From: Moraxellaceae bacterium
Lineage (GTDB): Bacteria; Pseudomonadota; Gammaproteobacteria; Pseudomonadales; Moraxellaceae
Reading direction: 5' to 3'
DNA length: 64,000 nucleotides
Assembly: GCA_030646295.1 (NCBI GenBank)
Contig: JAUSND010000016.1
Coordinates: 62,001-126,000 of the forward strand
Position 1 is the stretch's first letter; every line of letters starts with the position of its first letter. Made by a program: the position numbers and the translations under genes. Shown piece after piece: positions 27,501 to 36,048 of this stretch. The notes under the pieces are model-generated. The model was not told where the DNA came from and did not search any database. It was given only the letters and a program-made list of their open reading frames with translations.

Positions 27501-27712
27501 CCCTGTTCCGGCGTGCGTCACCGGTCTGGATTAAAAAGCAGAGTCTGGATGAGGCCCGCAAGGCCTATGAAGGCAATGACTACAACACCGGTGATGGCGA
27601 GGATGCCTGGATAAACATGCTCTGGCGCAATGCCGATCCCTGCGACGAACGTTTCATTCACTGGGCCGAACGCCTGTATGGCCCGTTGGCAGAGGAGGTC
27701 GGCAAGCTGTGA
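24560..27712 (+). CDS. recC: Exodeoxyribonuclease V subunit gamma RecC
   Basis: The product is 1050 residues, slightly shorter than E. coli RecC. The N-terminus reads MLNLYQSNMLDALL and LLVPSLGMQRWLQLELA, typical of RecC. It has the inactive helicase fold without Walker motifs (ADRRLETEEPLLRRFADLL) and a C-terminal inactive nuclease-like domain. RecC reads Chi and splits the DNA strands in RecBCD. The frame is open 36 bp further upstream, but 24560 matches the family. The stop overlaps the GTG of recB. Confidence 0.95.
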   Translation: MLNLYQSNMLDALLRLYLAVREPAHDPLVPETLLVPSLGMQRWLQLELAREQGIAANLDFKLPASFVWQLITRVFPDVPRRSAFDPEVLAWRVLTALPEVNELEGAALAANWQAADPAGRYELAWRVADLFDQYLIYRPDWLRLWEAGKLLGLGADEAWQAALWQRLTKSGEPHRARLLGDLAQQLRNGKVPGLPARLAVFGVSSLPPMIWQLLQALGEHIEINLFLLNPSQEYWGQLRRGDAGEGGHPLLASLGQQGRDFINTVAASGVNEPVQSHAFVSSHGGSVLATLQSDLLQQHVRNESDRLPLQADDDSLQVHVCHSALREVEVLHDQLLMQFEKNPGLMPDDVLVMCTDIQRYAPLIEAVFATRHNPAAIPFTIADRRLETEEPLLRRFADLLALPGSRFEVERVLALLEEPSLRARFELDEADVPVIRRWCEQLHLRWGRDAKDRSERGLPTDVPLTWQDALARLRLGFALPVALAPADDHRFAGRVPLDAVFSVGQAQILSRLSLLIEALIGWENRLSRPRSLNDWADTLDALLDGFFAETPESRDALQYLRDGLTELRDQARRAPEAGPQPFAVIRRWLNRQVKGLESRRGFLHGAVTFCAMVPMRSLPFKMIAVLGMDDGLFPRQQKPWPFDLMAENPASGDRSRRQDDRYLFLETLLAARDTLYLSHVGLSEVDGTARPPSPVLSELLDQVRATVSVPDEKTFRKKFITEHALQPFSPRYFSGEKKQSEEKLFSFSSRFAAASRLLGLKSGDVTPAFSQPLPQAPDDLLSVTVQRFERFLAHPQRFFLRERMGVQIPYATDALQDEEPVDITDKRELRQRLYHQSTLGVASLRAEGLLPSGMWGTQLFGEQAGQVDEVRTKVEALQATPVEAAPVHLTVDGVTFTGVLDDLTSVGLVRVSLENKLYATDVLRLYFAHLLLCATRPAGVELRSYLIGLDKEVILEPVADPLKLLADFAAAYQEGLCLPLPLFRRASPVWIKKQSLDEARKAYEGNDYNTGDGEDAWINMLWRNADPCDERFIHWAERLYGPLAEEVGKL

Positions 27713-30700
27713 AACATTCCGATCACATACTCAAGCCACTCGATTTGTACACGCTGCCGTTGAAAGGCGTGCAACTGGTCGAGGCCAGCGCCGGCACCGG
27801 CAAGACCTGGACGATTGCCGGTCTTTATCTGCGCCTGCTGCTGGAAACCGAAGAAACCATCAGCCGCATTCTGGTGGTGACCTTTACCAAGGCCGCCACC
27901 GCCGAATTGCGCGACCGTCTGCGTTCCCGTCTGGTCGATGTGGAAAGCGCCCTGTTGCAAGGGCAAAGTGACGATCCGTTCTGCCAGTGGGCGCTTGAGC
28001 GTTTTACCGGCGAAGCACGTGAAGCTGCGATCAAAAAACTGGGCGAGTCCATCCGCCAGTTTGACGAAGCCTCCATCTACACCATTCACGGGTTCTGCCA
28101 GCGTGTGCTGAATGAAGTGCAACTGCCGGCGTTGTTAAGCGAGCCGGAGATTGTGCCGGACGAGCGCGAGTGGTTGCCCGGCCTTTTGCAGGAGGCATGG
28201 ATTCGTCATTGTGATTCACCCCTGCTGGCCGAGCTGCTTCGCCTTGGTACCCTCACGCCAGAGGTGGTGCAGCGCGATATTGATGTGCTGCTGCTCAAGT
28301 CCTACCTGCATGTCACCACAAAGAAAAAGAAAGTGGCGGTAGATGCCCTGCTCAAACAGCGCGAGCACTTGCGTGCCGAGTGGCTGCGCGAGCGGACGGA
28401 CATCATCAAGGATGTGAGCGAGGCCGATGCACTCAGTCGCGCCAAGGACCAGTACAAGGATCTGGACAGCATGCTGGCCCTGCTGGAGGGCTGGTTGTCT
28501 GCCGATGTCGGGCTCGACAAGAAAATCCGGCAGCTGACGCCGCTGAAGTTCGAGGAAAAGCGCAAGCAGAAAGGCCGCATGCCGCAGCACCCGTTCTGGG
28601 AAAAGCTGCAGGACTGGTTTGCCGAGGCCGATCTGCTGGTCACGCACTTCCGCACAACGGTGATTGATGATGTGCGTGCCGGTCTGATGGCACACAAGCA
28701 GGCACAGGGCCTGCTGTCGTATCAGGATCTGCTGGCATTACTGGCCGAGGCTGTTGAAGACGATGCCATCGCACAAAGCATTCGTGCCAGTTATGGCGTT
28801 GCGCTGATTGACGAATTCCAGGACACCGATCCGCTGCAGTTCAGGATTTTCGACAAGCTGTATCGTCAGGGCCATCTGCCGATGTATCTGGTGGGTGACC
28901 CCAAGCAGGCCATCTACAGTTTCCGTGGTGCCGATATTTTCACGTATCTGCGCGCCCGCCAGCATGCCAACGGGCGCTACACGCTCGGCACCAACCGACG
29001 CTCGGTGCCGGCACTGGTCAATGCCGTCAATGGCCTGTTCACGCGGCACTCCAATCCCTTCCTGCTCTCGGACCTGCGCTTCCCCAGGGTGGATGCAGTA
29101 GAGCCCGAGGCAGCGCTGTCCATTCATGAGCCGCCGTTCAAGTGCTGGCTGCTGCCTGCGCATGAAGGCAAGCAGCTCGGCAAAGAGGCTGCACATCGCT
29201 TCAGTGTGGGCACGACCGTTGCAGAAATTGTGCGGCTGTTGCAGGGCGCCGCTGCTGGTGAAATTACCATTGGCGACAAGCCGCTTCGCCCCGGTGACAT
29301 TGCGGTGCTGGTCCCCAAACACAAGGATGGTCGCGCCATTACCGAGGCACTGGCAGAGGCGGGCGTGCCTGCCGTCATTCGCAGCCAGGATTCCGTATTT
29401 GCCACCGATGAAGCGCATGATGTGTTATCAGTGCTGGAGGCCATTGCAGCACCGGGTCGGGACGGGCAGGTGAAGGCTGCGTACCTTTCCAGACTGTTGG
29501 GCGGCACCGTTGAGTCGCTGTATGCCGAGCAGGAAGATGATGCACGCTGGTCATCCCTCATCGAGCAACTGCTGGAGGCCCGCGAGCGCTGGCTCACGCA
29601 GGGCTTCATGCCCATGTGGGAAAAGTGGCTGGCCGCATTCAATGTGTATGAGCGCGTGCTGACGGGTGCGTATGGCGAGCGCCGTCTCACCAATCTGCGT
29701 CATCTTGCGACCCTCATGCAGCAGCAGGCCGACCTTGATCCGGTGCCGGAACGACAACTCGCCTGGCTGCGCGAACAGGTTCGTGACGGCGAGACCACCG
29801 AAGACACACAACTGCGTCTGGAAAGCGATGCCGAGCGCGTGCAGGTGCTGACCATTCATGTCAGCAAGGGCCTCGAATATCCCGTCGTGTTCTGTCCCTT
29901 CCTGTGGGATGGCGCGTTGCTGCAAAAAGCCGATGCCCATCGTGCGGAATATCGTGCGGGTGACCAGTCGCTACTCGATCTGGGTTCCGACAAGTTCGAG
30001 CATGCGCAAACCCGCATGGCCACCGAACGACTCGCCGAAAAACTGCGTGTGCTCTACGTTGCGCTTACACGCGCCAAGTACCGCTGCTATGGCGTGTGGG
30101 GCTGGGTGAAGGAGAGCGAGCAGGCCCCGTTCAGCTGGCTGCTGCTGGGTGGCAATACCGAAGGTGATCCCGATGCCGATATTCTGGCTCGCGACCTGAA
30201 ACGATTTGAGTACGCGGCCTATGCGGATGCCCTGAGCAATATGGCCACGCAGGTGCCGGAAGGTTTTGCCTGGCAGGCGCTGGATGCCGACATTCCGCAG
30301 CTGACCATGCCGACAGCGCTGGCCGCAGAAGGCGAACCCTCAATACCATCGTTCAGTCGTTCCCTTATCCGGCGCTGGCGCGTGAGCAGCTTCACCGGCC
30401 TTTCCGAAAGCGCGCATGACCAGTCGCACAAGGGCGAAAGTCCCGACCACGATCTGGATCTTCCCGAGAGTGTTATACAGAAGGTTGTTGCGCCGGAAGT
30501 CGCTGCACCAGAAACCATGCAGGAGCCGCAAGGCATTCACGCCTTTCCGCGTGGCGCACGTGCCGGCGTGTTCTGGCATGCCGTGCTGGAGGATTGCGTA
30601 GGTGTGAATGTGCCGGACCGTCTGGCCCTCATCACCGAGCGCCTGCAACAACATGCCTTGCCGGTTGATCTGGCCGCGCAGGTCAATGAAACGCTTGCAC

Positions 30701-31266
30701 GGTTGCTGGAAACCCCACTGGATGCCGAAGGCGCCCGCTTGGGTGCGCTCGATGCCGCCCGTGCAGAAATGGAATTTCTCTATCCCGTGCAGCAACTGGC
30801 ACCGCAACAGTTCCAGAGCTTACCGGATGTACCGGACCGTTATCGCGATGCCCTCAAGGCACTCGATTTCCCCACGCTCAAAGGCTACCTCAAGGGCTTC
30901 ATCGACCTGATCTACCGTCACAACGGCCGCTATTACGTGCTCGACTACAAGACCAACTGGCTGGGCCCGGATGATCGCGCCTATACCGCTGAGCGCATGG
31001 AAGTGGCCATGGCAGATTCGCATTACTACCTGCAGTACTGGCTGTATGTGCTCGCCCTGCACCGGCATCTGCAAACCGTGAAAGCCGATTACGACTACGA
31101 CCGTGATATCGGCGGCGTGCGTTATTTGTTCCTGCGCGGCATCGCAGCGGAAACCCGTGGCGTGTATGCCCGCAAGCCGTCGCGCGCACTGATTGAATCT
31201 CTGGATGGCCTGATGCGTGGCAATAAAACAGGACATGAACATTCAGCACAGGGAGTGACAGCATGA
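27709..31266 (+). CDS. recB: Exodeoxyribonuclease V subunit beta RecB
   Basis: UvrD-like helicase plus nuclease of 1185 residues. Walker A is VEASAGTGKTWTIAGLYLR near residue 25, the DExx box IDEFQDTDPLQFR, and motif VI region LRVLYVALTRAKYRCY. The C-terminal RecB nuclease motif is YYVLDYKTNWLG, with upstream FWHAVLED. The GTG start overlaps the recC TGA (GTGA), and the end overlaps recD (ATGA), so translation of the three is coupled. Confidence 0.97.
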   Translation: MKHSDHILKPLDLYTLPLKGVQLVEASAGTGKTWTIAGLYLRLLLETEETISRILVVTFTKAATAELRDRLRSRLVDVESALLQGQSDDPFCQWALERFTGEAREAAIKKLGESIRQFDEASIYTIHGFCQRVLNEVQLPALLSEPEIVPDEREWLPGLLQEAWIRHCDSPLLAELLRLGTLTPEVVQRDIDVLLLKSYLHVTTKKKKVAVDALLKQREHLRAEWLRERTDIIKDVSEADALSRAKDQYKDLDSMLALLEGWLSADVGLDKKIRQLTPLKFEEKRKQKGRMPQHPFWEKLQDWFAEADLLVTHFRTTVIDDVRAGLMAHKQAQGLLSYQDLLALLAEAVEDDAIAQSIRASYGVALIDEFQDTDPLQFRIFDKLYRQGHLPMYLVGDPKQAIYSFRGADIFTYLRARQHANGRYTLGTNRRSVPALVNAVNGLFTRHSNPFLLSDLRFPRVDAVEPEAALSIHEPPFKCWLLPAHEGKQLGKEAAHRFSVGTTVAEIVRLLQGAAAGEITIGDKPLRPGDIAVLVPKHKDGRAITEALAEAGVPAVIRSQDSVFATDEAHDVLSVLEAIAAPGRDGQVKAAYLSRLLGGTVESLYAEQEDDARWSSLIEQLLEARERWLTQGFMPMWEKWLAAFNVYERVLTGAYGERRLTNLRHLATLMQQQADLDPVPERQLAWLREQVRDGETTEDTQLRLESDAERVQVLTIHVSKGLEYPVVFCPFLWDGALLQKADAHRAEYRAGDQSLLDLGSDKFEHAQTRMATERLAEKLRVLYVALTRAKYRCYGVWGWVKESEQAPFSWLLLGGNTEGDPDADILARDLKRFEYAAYADALSNMATQVPEGFAWQALDADIPQLTMPTALAAEGEPSIPSFSRSLIRRWRVSSFTGLSESAHDQSHKGESPDHDLDLPESVIQKVVAPEVAAPETMQEPQGIHAFPRGARAGVFWHAVLEDCVGVNVPDRLALITERLQQHALPVDLAAQVNETLARLLETPLDAEGARLGALDAARAEMEFLYPVQQLAPQQFQSLPDVPDRYRDALKALDFPTLKGYLKGFIDLIYRHNGRYYVLDYKTNWLGPDDRAYTAERMEVAMADSHYYLQYWLYVLALHRHLQTVKADYDYDRDIGGVRYLFLRGIAAETRGVYARKPSRALIESLDGLMRGNKTGHEHSAQGVTA

Positions 31267-32942
31267 ACAATGTGATCTCTCCCCTGATGCAATCCTCACG
31301 AACCTGGCTGGCACGTGAGGCCCCCGATCTGCCCCCTGATTTGCTCCTGGCCATTGATGCCCTGTATCAGGCCGTGGAAGGTGGGCATGTCTGCATTCGT
31401 GTGGATGTCGAGCATGCCGACGCATGGCTCGCAACCGGCTGGGTAGGTCGTCCCGGTGCCTATTGCCCCTTCATTCTGGAAGCCAGCATTCTGGAAACCA
31501 GCGGGCGTTTTTATCTGGCGCGGTATCACAGCCATGAAGAGGGTGTGGCTGCCGCGCTCAAGTCCCGAGCCTCGCAGTTGCTCACGCCCCATGATCCGGC
31601 GCGGTTGCAGGCCGATCTGGATGCGCTGTTTACCGGTGGCCCGGAAGATCGCCAGCGCCTTGCGGCATTAGTGGCGCAATTCAAGTCGCTCACGCTGGTC
31701 AGCGGCGGCCCCGGCACGGGCAAGACCACCACAGTGGTGAAAATGCTCGCGCTGTTGCAGGCACAGGCGGGTGATGCGCCGTTGCGGATTTTGTTGGCAG
31801 CGCCCACCGGCAAGGCGGCACAACGCTTGTCCGAGTCCATTCGCAATGCCACGCAGTCGCTCGATATTCCGGATGATGTAAAAGCCTGCATTCCCGAAGC
31901 GGCGCAAACCCTGCATCGCCTGCTCGGTGCGCAAGGGGATACGGGTCGCTACCGTCACGATGCCGGCAATCCTCTGGCCTGTGATGTGCTGCTGGTTGAT
32001 GAAGCCTCCATGATTGATCTTGCACTCATGCAGGCCGTACTGGCTGCCTTGCCGGATGAAGCGCGCCTGATATTGCTCGGTGATCGCGATCAGCTGGCCT
32101 CGGTAGAGGCGGGCAGTGTGTTTGGTGATCTGTGTGCCAGCGAGGGCATGAGTGATGCACTCAGTCAGGCACTCGCACCCTATGAGGTGGCGGTTGCTCC
32201 GGCGGCCATCAGCAGCCCCTTGGCAGATTGCCGCGTGGAACTCACCCGCAGTTACCGCTTTGCCGCCGATAGCGGCATCGGCGCTTTGGCCCGTGCCGCG
32301 CGTGCGGGTGATGCTACCGGGTTTCTGGGCACACTCGACAGCAGTCCTGATCTTTCACGCTGCAGCACAGTCCAGTTGCGCGAGCAGATGCAGCAGGGCT
32401 ATGCAGCCTATCGTGATGCCGCCAAAGCCGGTGACACAGCCGCGGCATTCGCCGCCTTCCTGAACTTCCGCGTGCTGTGTGCCCATCGTCAGGGCCCCGC
32501 CGGCGTCGAAGGCCTCAACGCCCTGATGGAGCCGGCAGGCACCGTCTGGTATGCCGGTCGCCCGGTGATTGTGCGTGCCAACGATTACGCACTGCGCCTG
32601 TTCAATGGTGATATCGGCCTGTGTTTGCCCACCGCAGAGGGGCTGCGTATTTTCTTTGAGACCGCACCCGGGCAATACCGGGCACTGTCGCCCGGACGCC
32701 TGCCGGCACATGAGTCCGCCTGGGCCATGACCGTGCATCAGTCGCAAGGTTCGGAGTTTGATGAAGTGCTGCTGGTCTTGCCGGAGGTGGTGACACCCGT
32801 GCTGGACAGGCCGCTCATCTACACGGCAGTCACGCGCGCCAAATCACGCTTTGCCCTGTGCGGTGCCGCGCCTGTGCTGGAGGCCGCACTGGCCACGCTG
32901 CCACAACGGGAGTCGGGGCTGGTGGAGAAGCTGGGTTTCTGA
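31263..32942 (+). CDS. recD: Exodeoxyribonuclease V subunit alpha RecD
   Basis: SF1 5'-3' helicase of 559 residues. Walker A VSGGPGTGKTTTVVKMLALL near residue 145, LLVDEASMIDLALM (Walker B), LLGDRDQLASVEAGSVFGDLC and the C-terminal WAMTVHQSQGSEFDEVLLV and LIYTAVTRAK are all present. The N-terminal RecB-binding domain is also there. It completes the RecBCD complex for double-strand break repair and degradation of foreign DNA. Confidence 0.97.
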   Translation: MNNVISPLMQSSRTWLAREAPDLPPDLLLAIDALYQAVEGGHVCIRVDVEHADAWLATGWVGRPGAYCPFILEASILETSGRFYLARYHSHEEGVAAALKSRASQLLTPHDPARLQADLDALFTGGPEDRQRLAALVAQFKSLTLVSGGPGTGKTTTVVKMLALLQAQAGDAPLRILLAAPTGKAAQRLSESIRNATQSLDIPDDVKACIPEAAQTLHRLLGAQGDTGRYRHDAGNPLACDVLLVDEASMIDLALMQAVLAALPDEARLILLGDRDQLASVEAGSVFGDLCASEGMSDALSQALAPYEVAVAPAAISSPLADCRVELTRSYRFAADSGIGALARAARAGDATGFLGTLDSSPDLSRCSTVQLREQMQQGYAAYRDAAKAGDTAAAFAAFLNFRVLCAHRQGPAGVEGLNALMEPAGTVWYAGRPVIVRANDYALRLFNGDIGLCLPTAEGLRIFFETAPGQYRALSPGRLPAHESAWAMTVHQSQGSEFDEVLLVLPEVVTPVLDRPLIYTAVTRAKSRFALCGAAPVLEAALATLPQRESGLVEKLGF

Positions 32943-32953
32943 CGGGCAACAAA

Positions 32954-32995
32954 AATCCCGCTTGCTCATCCGTGACGGAGGGGCAGAGCGGGATT
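32954..32995 (+). terminator. Probable terminator between recD and the convergent FilA-like genes
   Basis: AATCCCGCT/AGCGGGATT outer stem with a small inner stem TCCGTGACGGA. It has an A run on the left, so it may act better for the minus-strand gene at 33023. Confidence 0.5.
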
Positions 32996-33022
32996 GATGA
33001 AAAGCTGATGCGTTACGCTAGC

Positions 33023-33874
33023 TCAGTGACCGGCAACCGTGACCATTGAGCCGGAAAGATTAAGACCAACAACATCCACATTGCCGATCGAGGATGCAGC
33101 CGAATCACCCAGTCTGAGACCGGTAATCTTTATATCCGTACCGCCTGTACCAAACGTCACGACAGAGGTTTGTACCCCGGTTGGCACCAGATCAATCTTG
33201 AAGTCCACATCCAGCGCAGCTGATGCACCGGAGTTATCCAGCAGGATGTTGCTTGCACGGAAACCAGAGCCACCTGTGCCGCCACCATTGGCATCTTTCA
33301 ATGCAAAGTTGGCAATGTTAAGTCCTGCGGCCATGGATGTGGTCACGCGGATCATCTGGCCACCAGGCGCTTCATTTCCCAGTGTCATCAACAGCGAGGA
33401 TGCCCCGAGGGTAATCGAGATGTTATCCATGATGACGCCGGTCTGGTTGGTAACGGCATTGCCCAGGCCATTGCTCTGTGCGGCCGAAATGGAACCGGTA
33501 TTGATGACGGTGTTGGCCGGAATGGAAATATTGATCTGCAATGCGGCCTGGCTGCCGGCAGTGCCAGCATCAATATCGCCTGTTGCATCAACCAGCATCA
33601 CGATGGACTGGCCGACAGGCGTTGTAATGCTTGTTGCCGTATGACCGGCAGCAGAAAGAGGATTGCCGATGACAATGGCGCCATCAACAACAGGGTCGGC
33701 ATCATGAAGAATTGTCGAAAAAGAAACACCACCTGCTGCAGGCGTATAAGTGACGGTAATACCGTCCTGGCCTGTCATTTCAGAAAGGGTTTCGTCTTCC
33801 AGTGATTCCAGTCCGAATGCGGATGCAGACATCGCAATGGAGGAGGCCAGAATCAACCGTGTGGCGTGTTTCAT
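33023..33874 (-). CDS. FilA-like (DUF6160-like) secreted protein, copy 4
   Basis: The product is 283 residues. A signal peptide (ASSIAMSASAFG) is followed by the family signature LESLEDETLSEMTGQDGITV. The rest is rich in Gly, Ala, Thr, Asn and hydrophobic beta-strand repeats with almost no Cys, Trp or His. It ends NVDVVGLNLSGSMVTVAGH. Similar proteins in Acinetobacter are annotated FilA, a putative pilus-assembly protein of unproven role. It is diverged from the pair at 34048 and 35035 but has the same layout. Confidence 0.65.
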   Translation of the reverse strand: MKHATRLILASSIAMSASAFGLESLEDETLSEMTGQDGITVTYTPAAGGVSFSTILHDADPVVDGAIVIGNPLSAAGHTATSITTPVGQSIVMLVDATGDIDAGTAGSQAALQINISIPANTVINTGSISAAQSNGLGNAVTNQTGVIMDNISITLGASSLLMTLGNEAPGGQMIRVTTSMAAGLNIANFALKDANGGGTGGSGFRASNILLDNSGASAALDVDFKIDLVPTGVQTSVVTFGTGGTDIKITGLRLGDSAASSIGNVDVVGLNLSGSMVTVAGH

Positions 33875-33985
33875 TTTTTCACCATGTTTATTCTTCTTTT
33901 GACTTCATGGTTGAACGTTATGTGTCTGATCAAACCCTATAACACTAATGCAGCGCTTATCTTGTTTGTATCTGAAGCGATCAGG

Positions 33986-34022
33986 CCACTGCATGCATGA
34001 GTGAGGCTCATGCATGCAGTGG
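33986..34022. terminator. Perfect 16-bp hairpin after FilA-like copy 3
   Basis: CCACTGCATGCATGAG, short loop, exact complement. It lies 26 bp after the stop of the gene at 34048 on the minus strand. There is no T run, so it may be an mRNA-stabilising hairpin rather than a terminator. Confidence 0.55.
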
Positions 34023-34047
34023 TCGTCCATCCGGAGATGGTGATCTG

Positions 34048-34923
34048 TCAGTGACCGGCAACCCGGATCAGGGTGCCAGCCAGGTTCAGGCCGATCACGT
34101 CAACATTGCCGATGGCCAGGTTGTCTGTCGCCGAGGTGCTGCCCAGGCGCAGGCCGGTAATGCTCATGTCCATGCCGCCAGTACCAAGGGTGACCATGTT
34201 CAGCTGCAGGCCGGTCGGTATGACATCAATTCGTGCATCAACAGCGAGGTCGGTGCTGGCACCGGCGTTGTTGATGGAGATGTTGGTGGCACGGATGGCA
34301 GAGCCACCGCTGGCTGCCGTACCGTTGCCGCCGTTGGCGTCACGGAGGGCAAAGTTGGCCAGTGACAGGCCGCCGGTCATGGTGGTGGTCAGACGCATCA
34401 TCTGGCCGGTGGTGGCCACTTCGTTACCCAGTGTCATGGCAAGAGTGGTGGCACCCAGGGTAATGGCAATGTTGTCCATGATGGCCGAGGTCTGGTTGGT
34501 CACGGCAACGCCGGCACCATTGCTCTGTGCAGCCGAAATGGAACCGGTGTTGATCACAGTACCTGTCGGAATGGCGACGCTGACCAGCAGGGAAGCCTGG
34601 TTGCCAGCAGTCACGGTGTCTACATCGCCGGTGGCGTCGATCAGGATGTTGATGGCCTGGCCAACCGGGGTGGTGACGCTGGTCAGGGTGTGACCGGCAG
34701 CAGCCAGCGGGTTACCGATAACGATGGCACCGTCGACAGTCGGGTCGGTGTCATGAATCACGGTCGACATGGTGATACCACCAGCCGGCGGGGTGATGCT
34801 GATGGTGACGCCGTCCTGACCAGTGGTTTCGGCCAGCGCTTCATCTTCCATGGCTTCCATGGCAAAGGCAGAGGAGGACAGTGCAATGGCAGACACCAGA
34901 GCGAGTTTGGCGAAGTGCTTCAT
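34048..34923 (-). CDS. FilA-like (DUF6160-like) secreted protein, copy 3
   Basis: The product is about 291 residues: signal peptide ending SSAFA, then MEAMEDEALAETTGQDGVTI, followed by a Gly/Thr/Ala-rich beta-repeat region and the end NVDVIGLNLAGTLIRVAGH. It is nearly identical to copy 2 (35035); I count about eight amino-acid differences, for example VDTVTAGNQ versus VDAVTAGSQ. Recent duplication or ongoing gene conversion is likely. The long plus-strand frames over this region are antisense shadows. Confidence 0.65.
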   Translation of the reverse strand: MKHFAKLALVSAIALSSSAFAMEAMEDEALAETTGQDGVTISITPPAGGITMSTVIHDTDPTVDGAIVIGNPLAAAGHTLTSVTTPVGQAINILIDATGDVDTVTAGNQASLLVSVAIPTGTVINTGSISAAQSNGAGVAVTNQTSAIMDNIAITLGATTLAMTLGNEVATTGQMMRLTTTMTGGLSLANFALRDANGGNGTAASGGSAIRATNISINNAGASTDLAVDARIDVIPTGLQLNMVTLGTGGMDMSITGLRLGSTSATDNLAIGNVDVIGLNLAGTLIRVAGH

Positions 34924-34980
34924 CATCGAGTTCCCTGTTTTTTGTTATTTCTGTCTGTATATCTGTGTAAAAGCCGAACA

Positions 34981-35011
34981 GGCCACTTGAAGCGTCATGC
35001 TGCAAGTGGCC
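34981..35011. terminator. Hairpin after FilA-like copy 2
   Basis: GGCCACTTG, 13-bp loop, CAAGTGGCC, placed like the hairpin after copy 3. The shared placement suggests the duplicated unit included its 3' flank, though the stem sequence has changed. Confidence 0.5.
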
Positions 35012-35034
35012 ATCCATCCGGAGATGGCGATTTA

Positions 35035-35910
35035 TCAGTGACCGGCAACCCGGATCAGGGTACCAGCCAGGTTCAGGCCGATCACGTCAACGTTGCCGAT
35101 GGCCACGTTGTCGGTCGCCGAGGTGCTGCCCAGACGCAGGCCGGTGATGCTCATGTCCATGCCGCCGGTGCCGAGGGTGACCATGTTCAGCTGCAGGCCG
35201 GTTGGCACAACGTCAATCTTGGCATCGACAGCGAGGTCGGTGCTGGCACCGGCGTTGTTGATGGAGATGTTGGTGGCACGGATGGCAGAGCCACCGCTGG
35301 CTGCCGTACCGTTGCCACCGTTGGCGTCACGGAGGGCAAAGTTGGCCAGGGACAGACCGCCGGTCATGGTGGTGTTCAGGCGCATCATCTGGCCGGTGGT
35401 GGCCACTTCGTTACCCAGTGTCATGTCCAGGGTGGTGGCACCCAGGGTGATGGCAATGTTGTCCATGATGGCCGAGGTCTGGTTGGTCACGGCAACGCCG
35501 GCACCATTGCTCTGTGCAGCCGAAATGGAACCGGTGTTGATCACGGTACCTGTCGGGATGGCGACGCTGACCAGCAGGGAGGCCTGGCTACCGGCAGTCA
35601 CGGCGTCTACATCGCCAGTGGCATCGATCAGGATGTTGATGGCCTGGCCAACCGGGGTGGTGACGCTGGTCAGGGTGTGACCGGCAGCGGCCAGCGGGTT
35701 ACCGATAACGATGGCACCGTCGACAGTCGGGTCGGTGTCATGAATCACGGTCGACATGGTGATACCACCAGCCGGCGGGGTGATGCTGATGGTGACGCCG
35801 TCCTGACCAGTGGTTTCGGCCAGCGCCTCATCTTCCATGGCTTCCATGGCAAAGGCAGAGGAGGACAGTGCAATGGCGGATACCAGTGCGAGTTTGGCGA
35901 AATGCTTCAT
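35035..35910 (-). CDS. FilA-like (DUF6160-like) secreted protein, copy 2
   Basis: The product is 291 residues, starting MKHFAKLALVSAIALSSSAFA, with the same body as copy 3 and only scattered substitutions (TTLDMTLGN for TTLAMTLGN, VDAKIDVVP for VDARIDVIP). It has the usual family signature at about residues 23-43. No LPXTG, lipobox or beta-barrel ending is seen, so the product is probably released or assembled at the surface. Function is unknown. Confidence 0.65.
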   Translation of the reverse strand: MKHFAKLALVSAIALSSSAFAMEAMEDEALAETTGQDGVTISITPPAGGITMSTVIHDTDPTVDGAIVIGNPLAAAGHTLTSVTTPVGQAINILIDATGDVDAVTAGSQASLLVSVAIPTGTVINTGSISAAQSNGAGVAVTNQTSAIMDNIAITLGATTLDMTLGNEVATTGQMMRLNTTMTGGLSLANFALRDANGGNGTAASGGSAIRATNISINNAGASTDLAVDAKIDVVPTGLQLNMVTLGTGGMDMSITGLRLGSTSATDNVAIGNVDVIGLNLAGTLIRVAGH

Positions 35911-36048
35911 TATCGGATTCCCCGGTTTTTGTTATGCGGTTTTTAAAATTTGAACAACTACAACGGTTACATCGTTTTACTGCTTTCTTGCGAGCCCTGA
36001 CCGACGAGTGAGTTGTGGATCAGACGCAAGGAAAGTTCTTCATGCGGT

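Noticed and set aside
34690-35946. Plus-strand frame of 418 codons, and similar ones at 33039, 34073, 35093 and 36202
   Set aside because: Antisense to the FilA-like genes; Gly/His/Asp-rich or Met/Val/Pro-rich sequences without family features, produced by the repeated codon pattern of the minus-strand genes.
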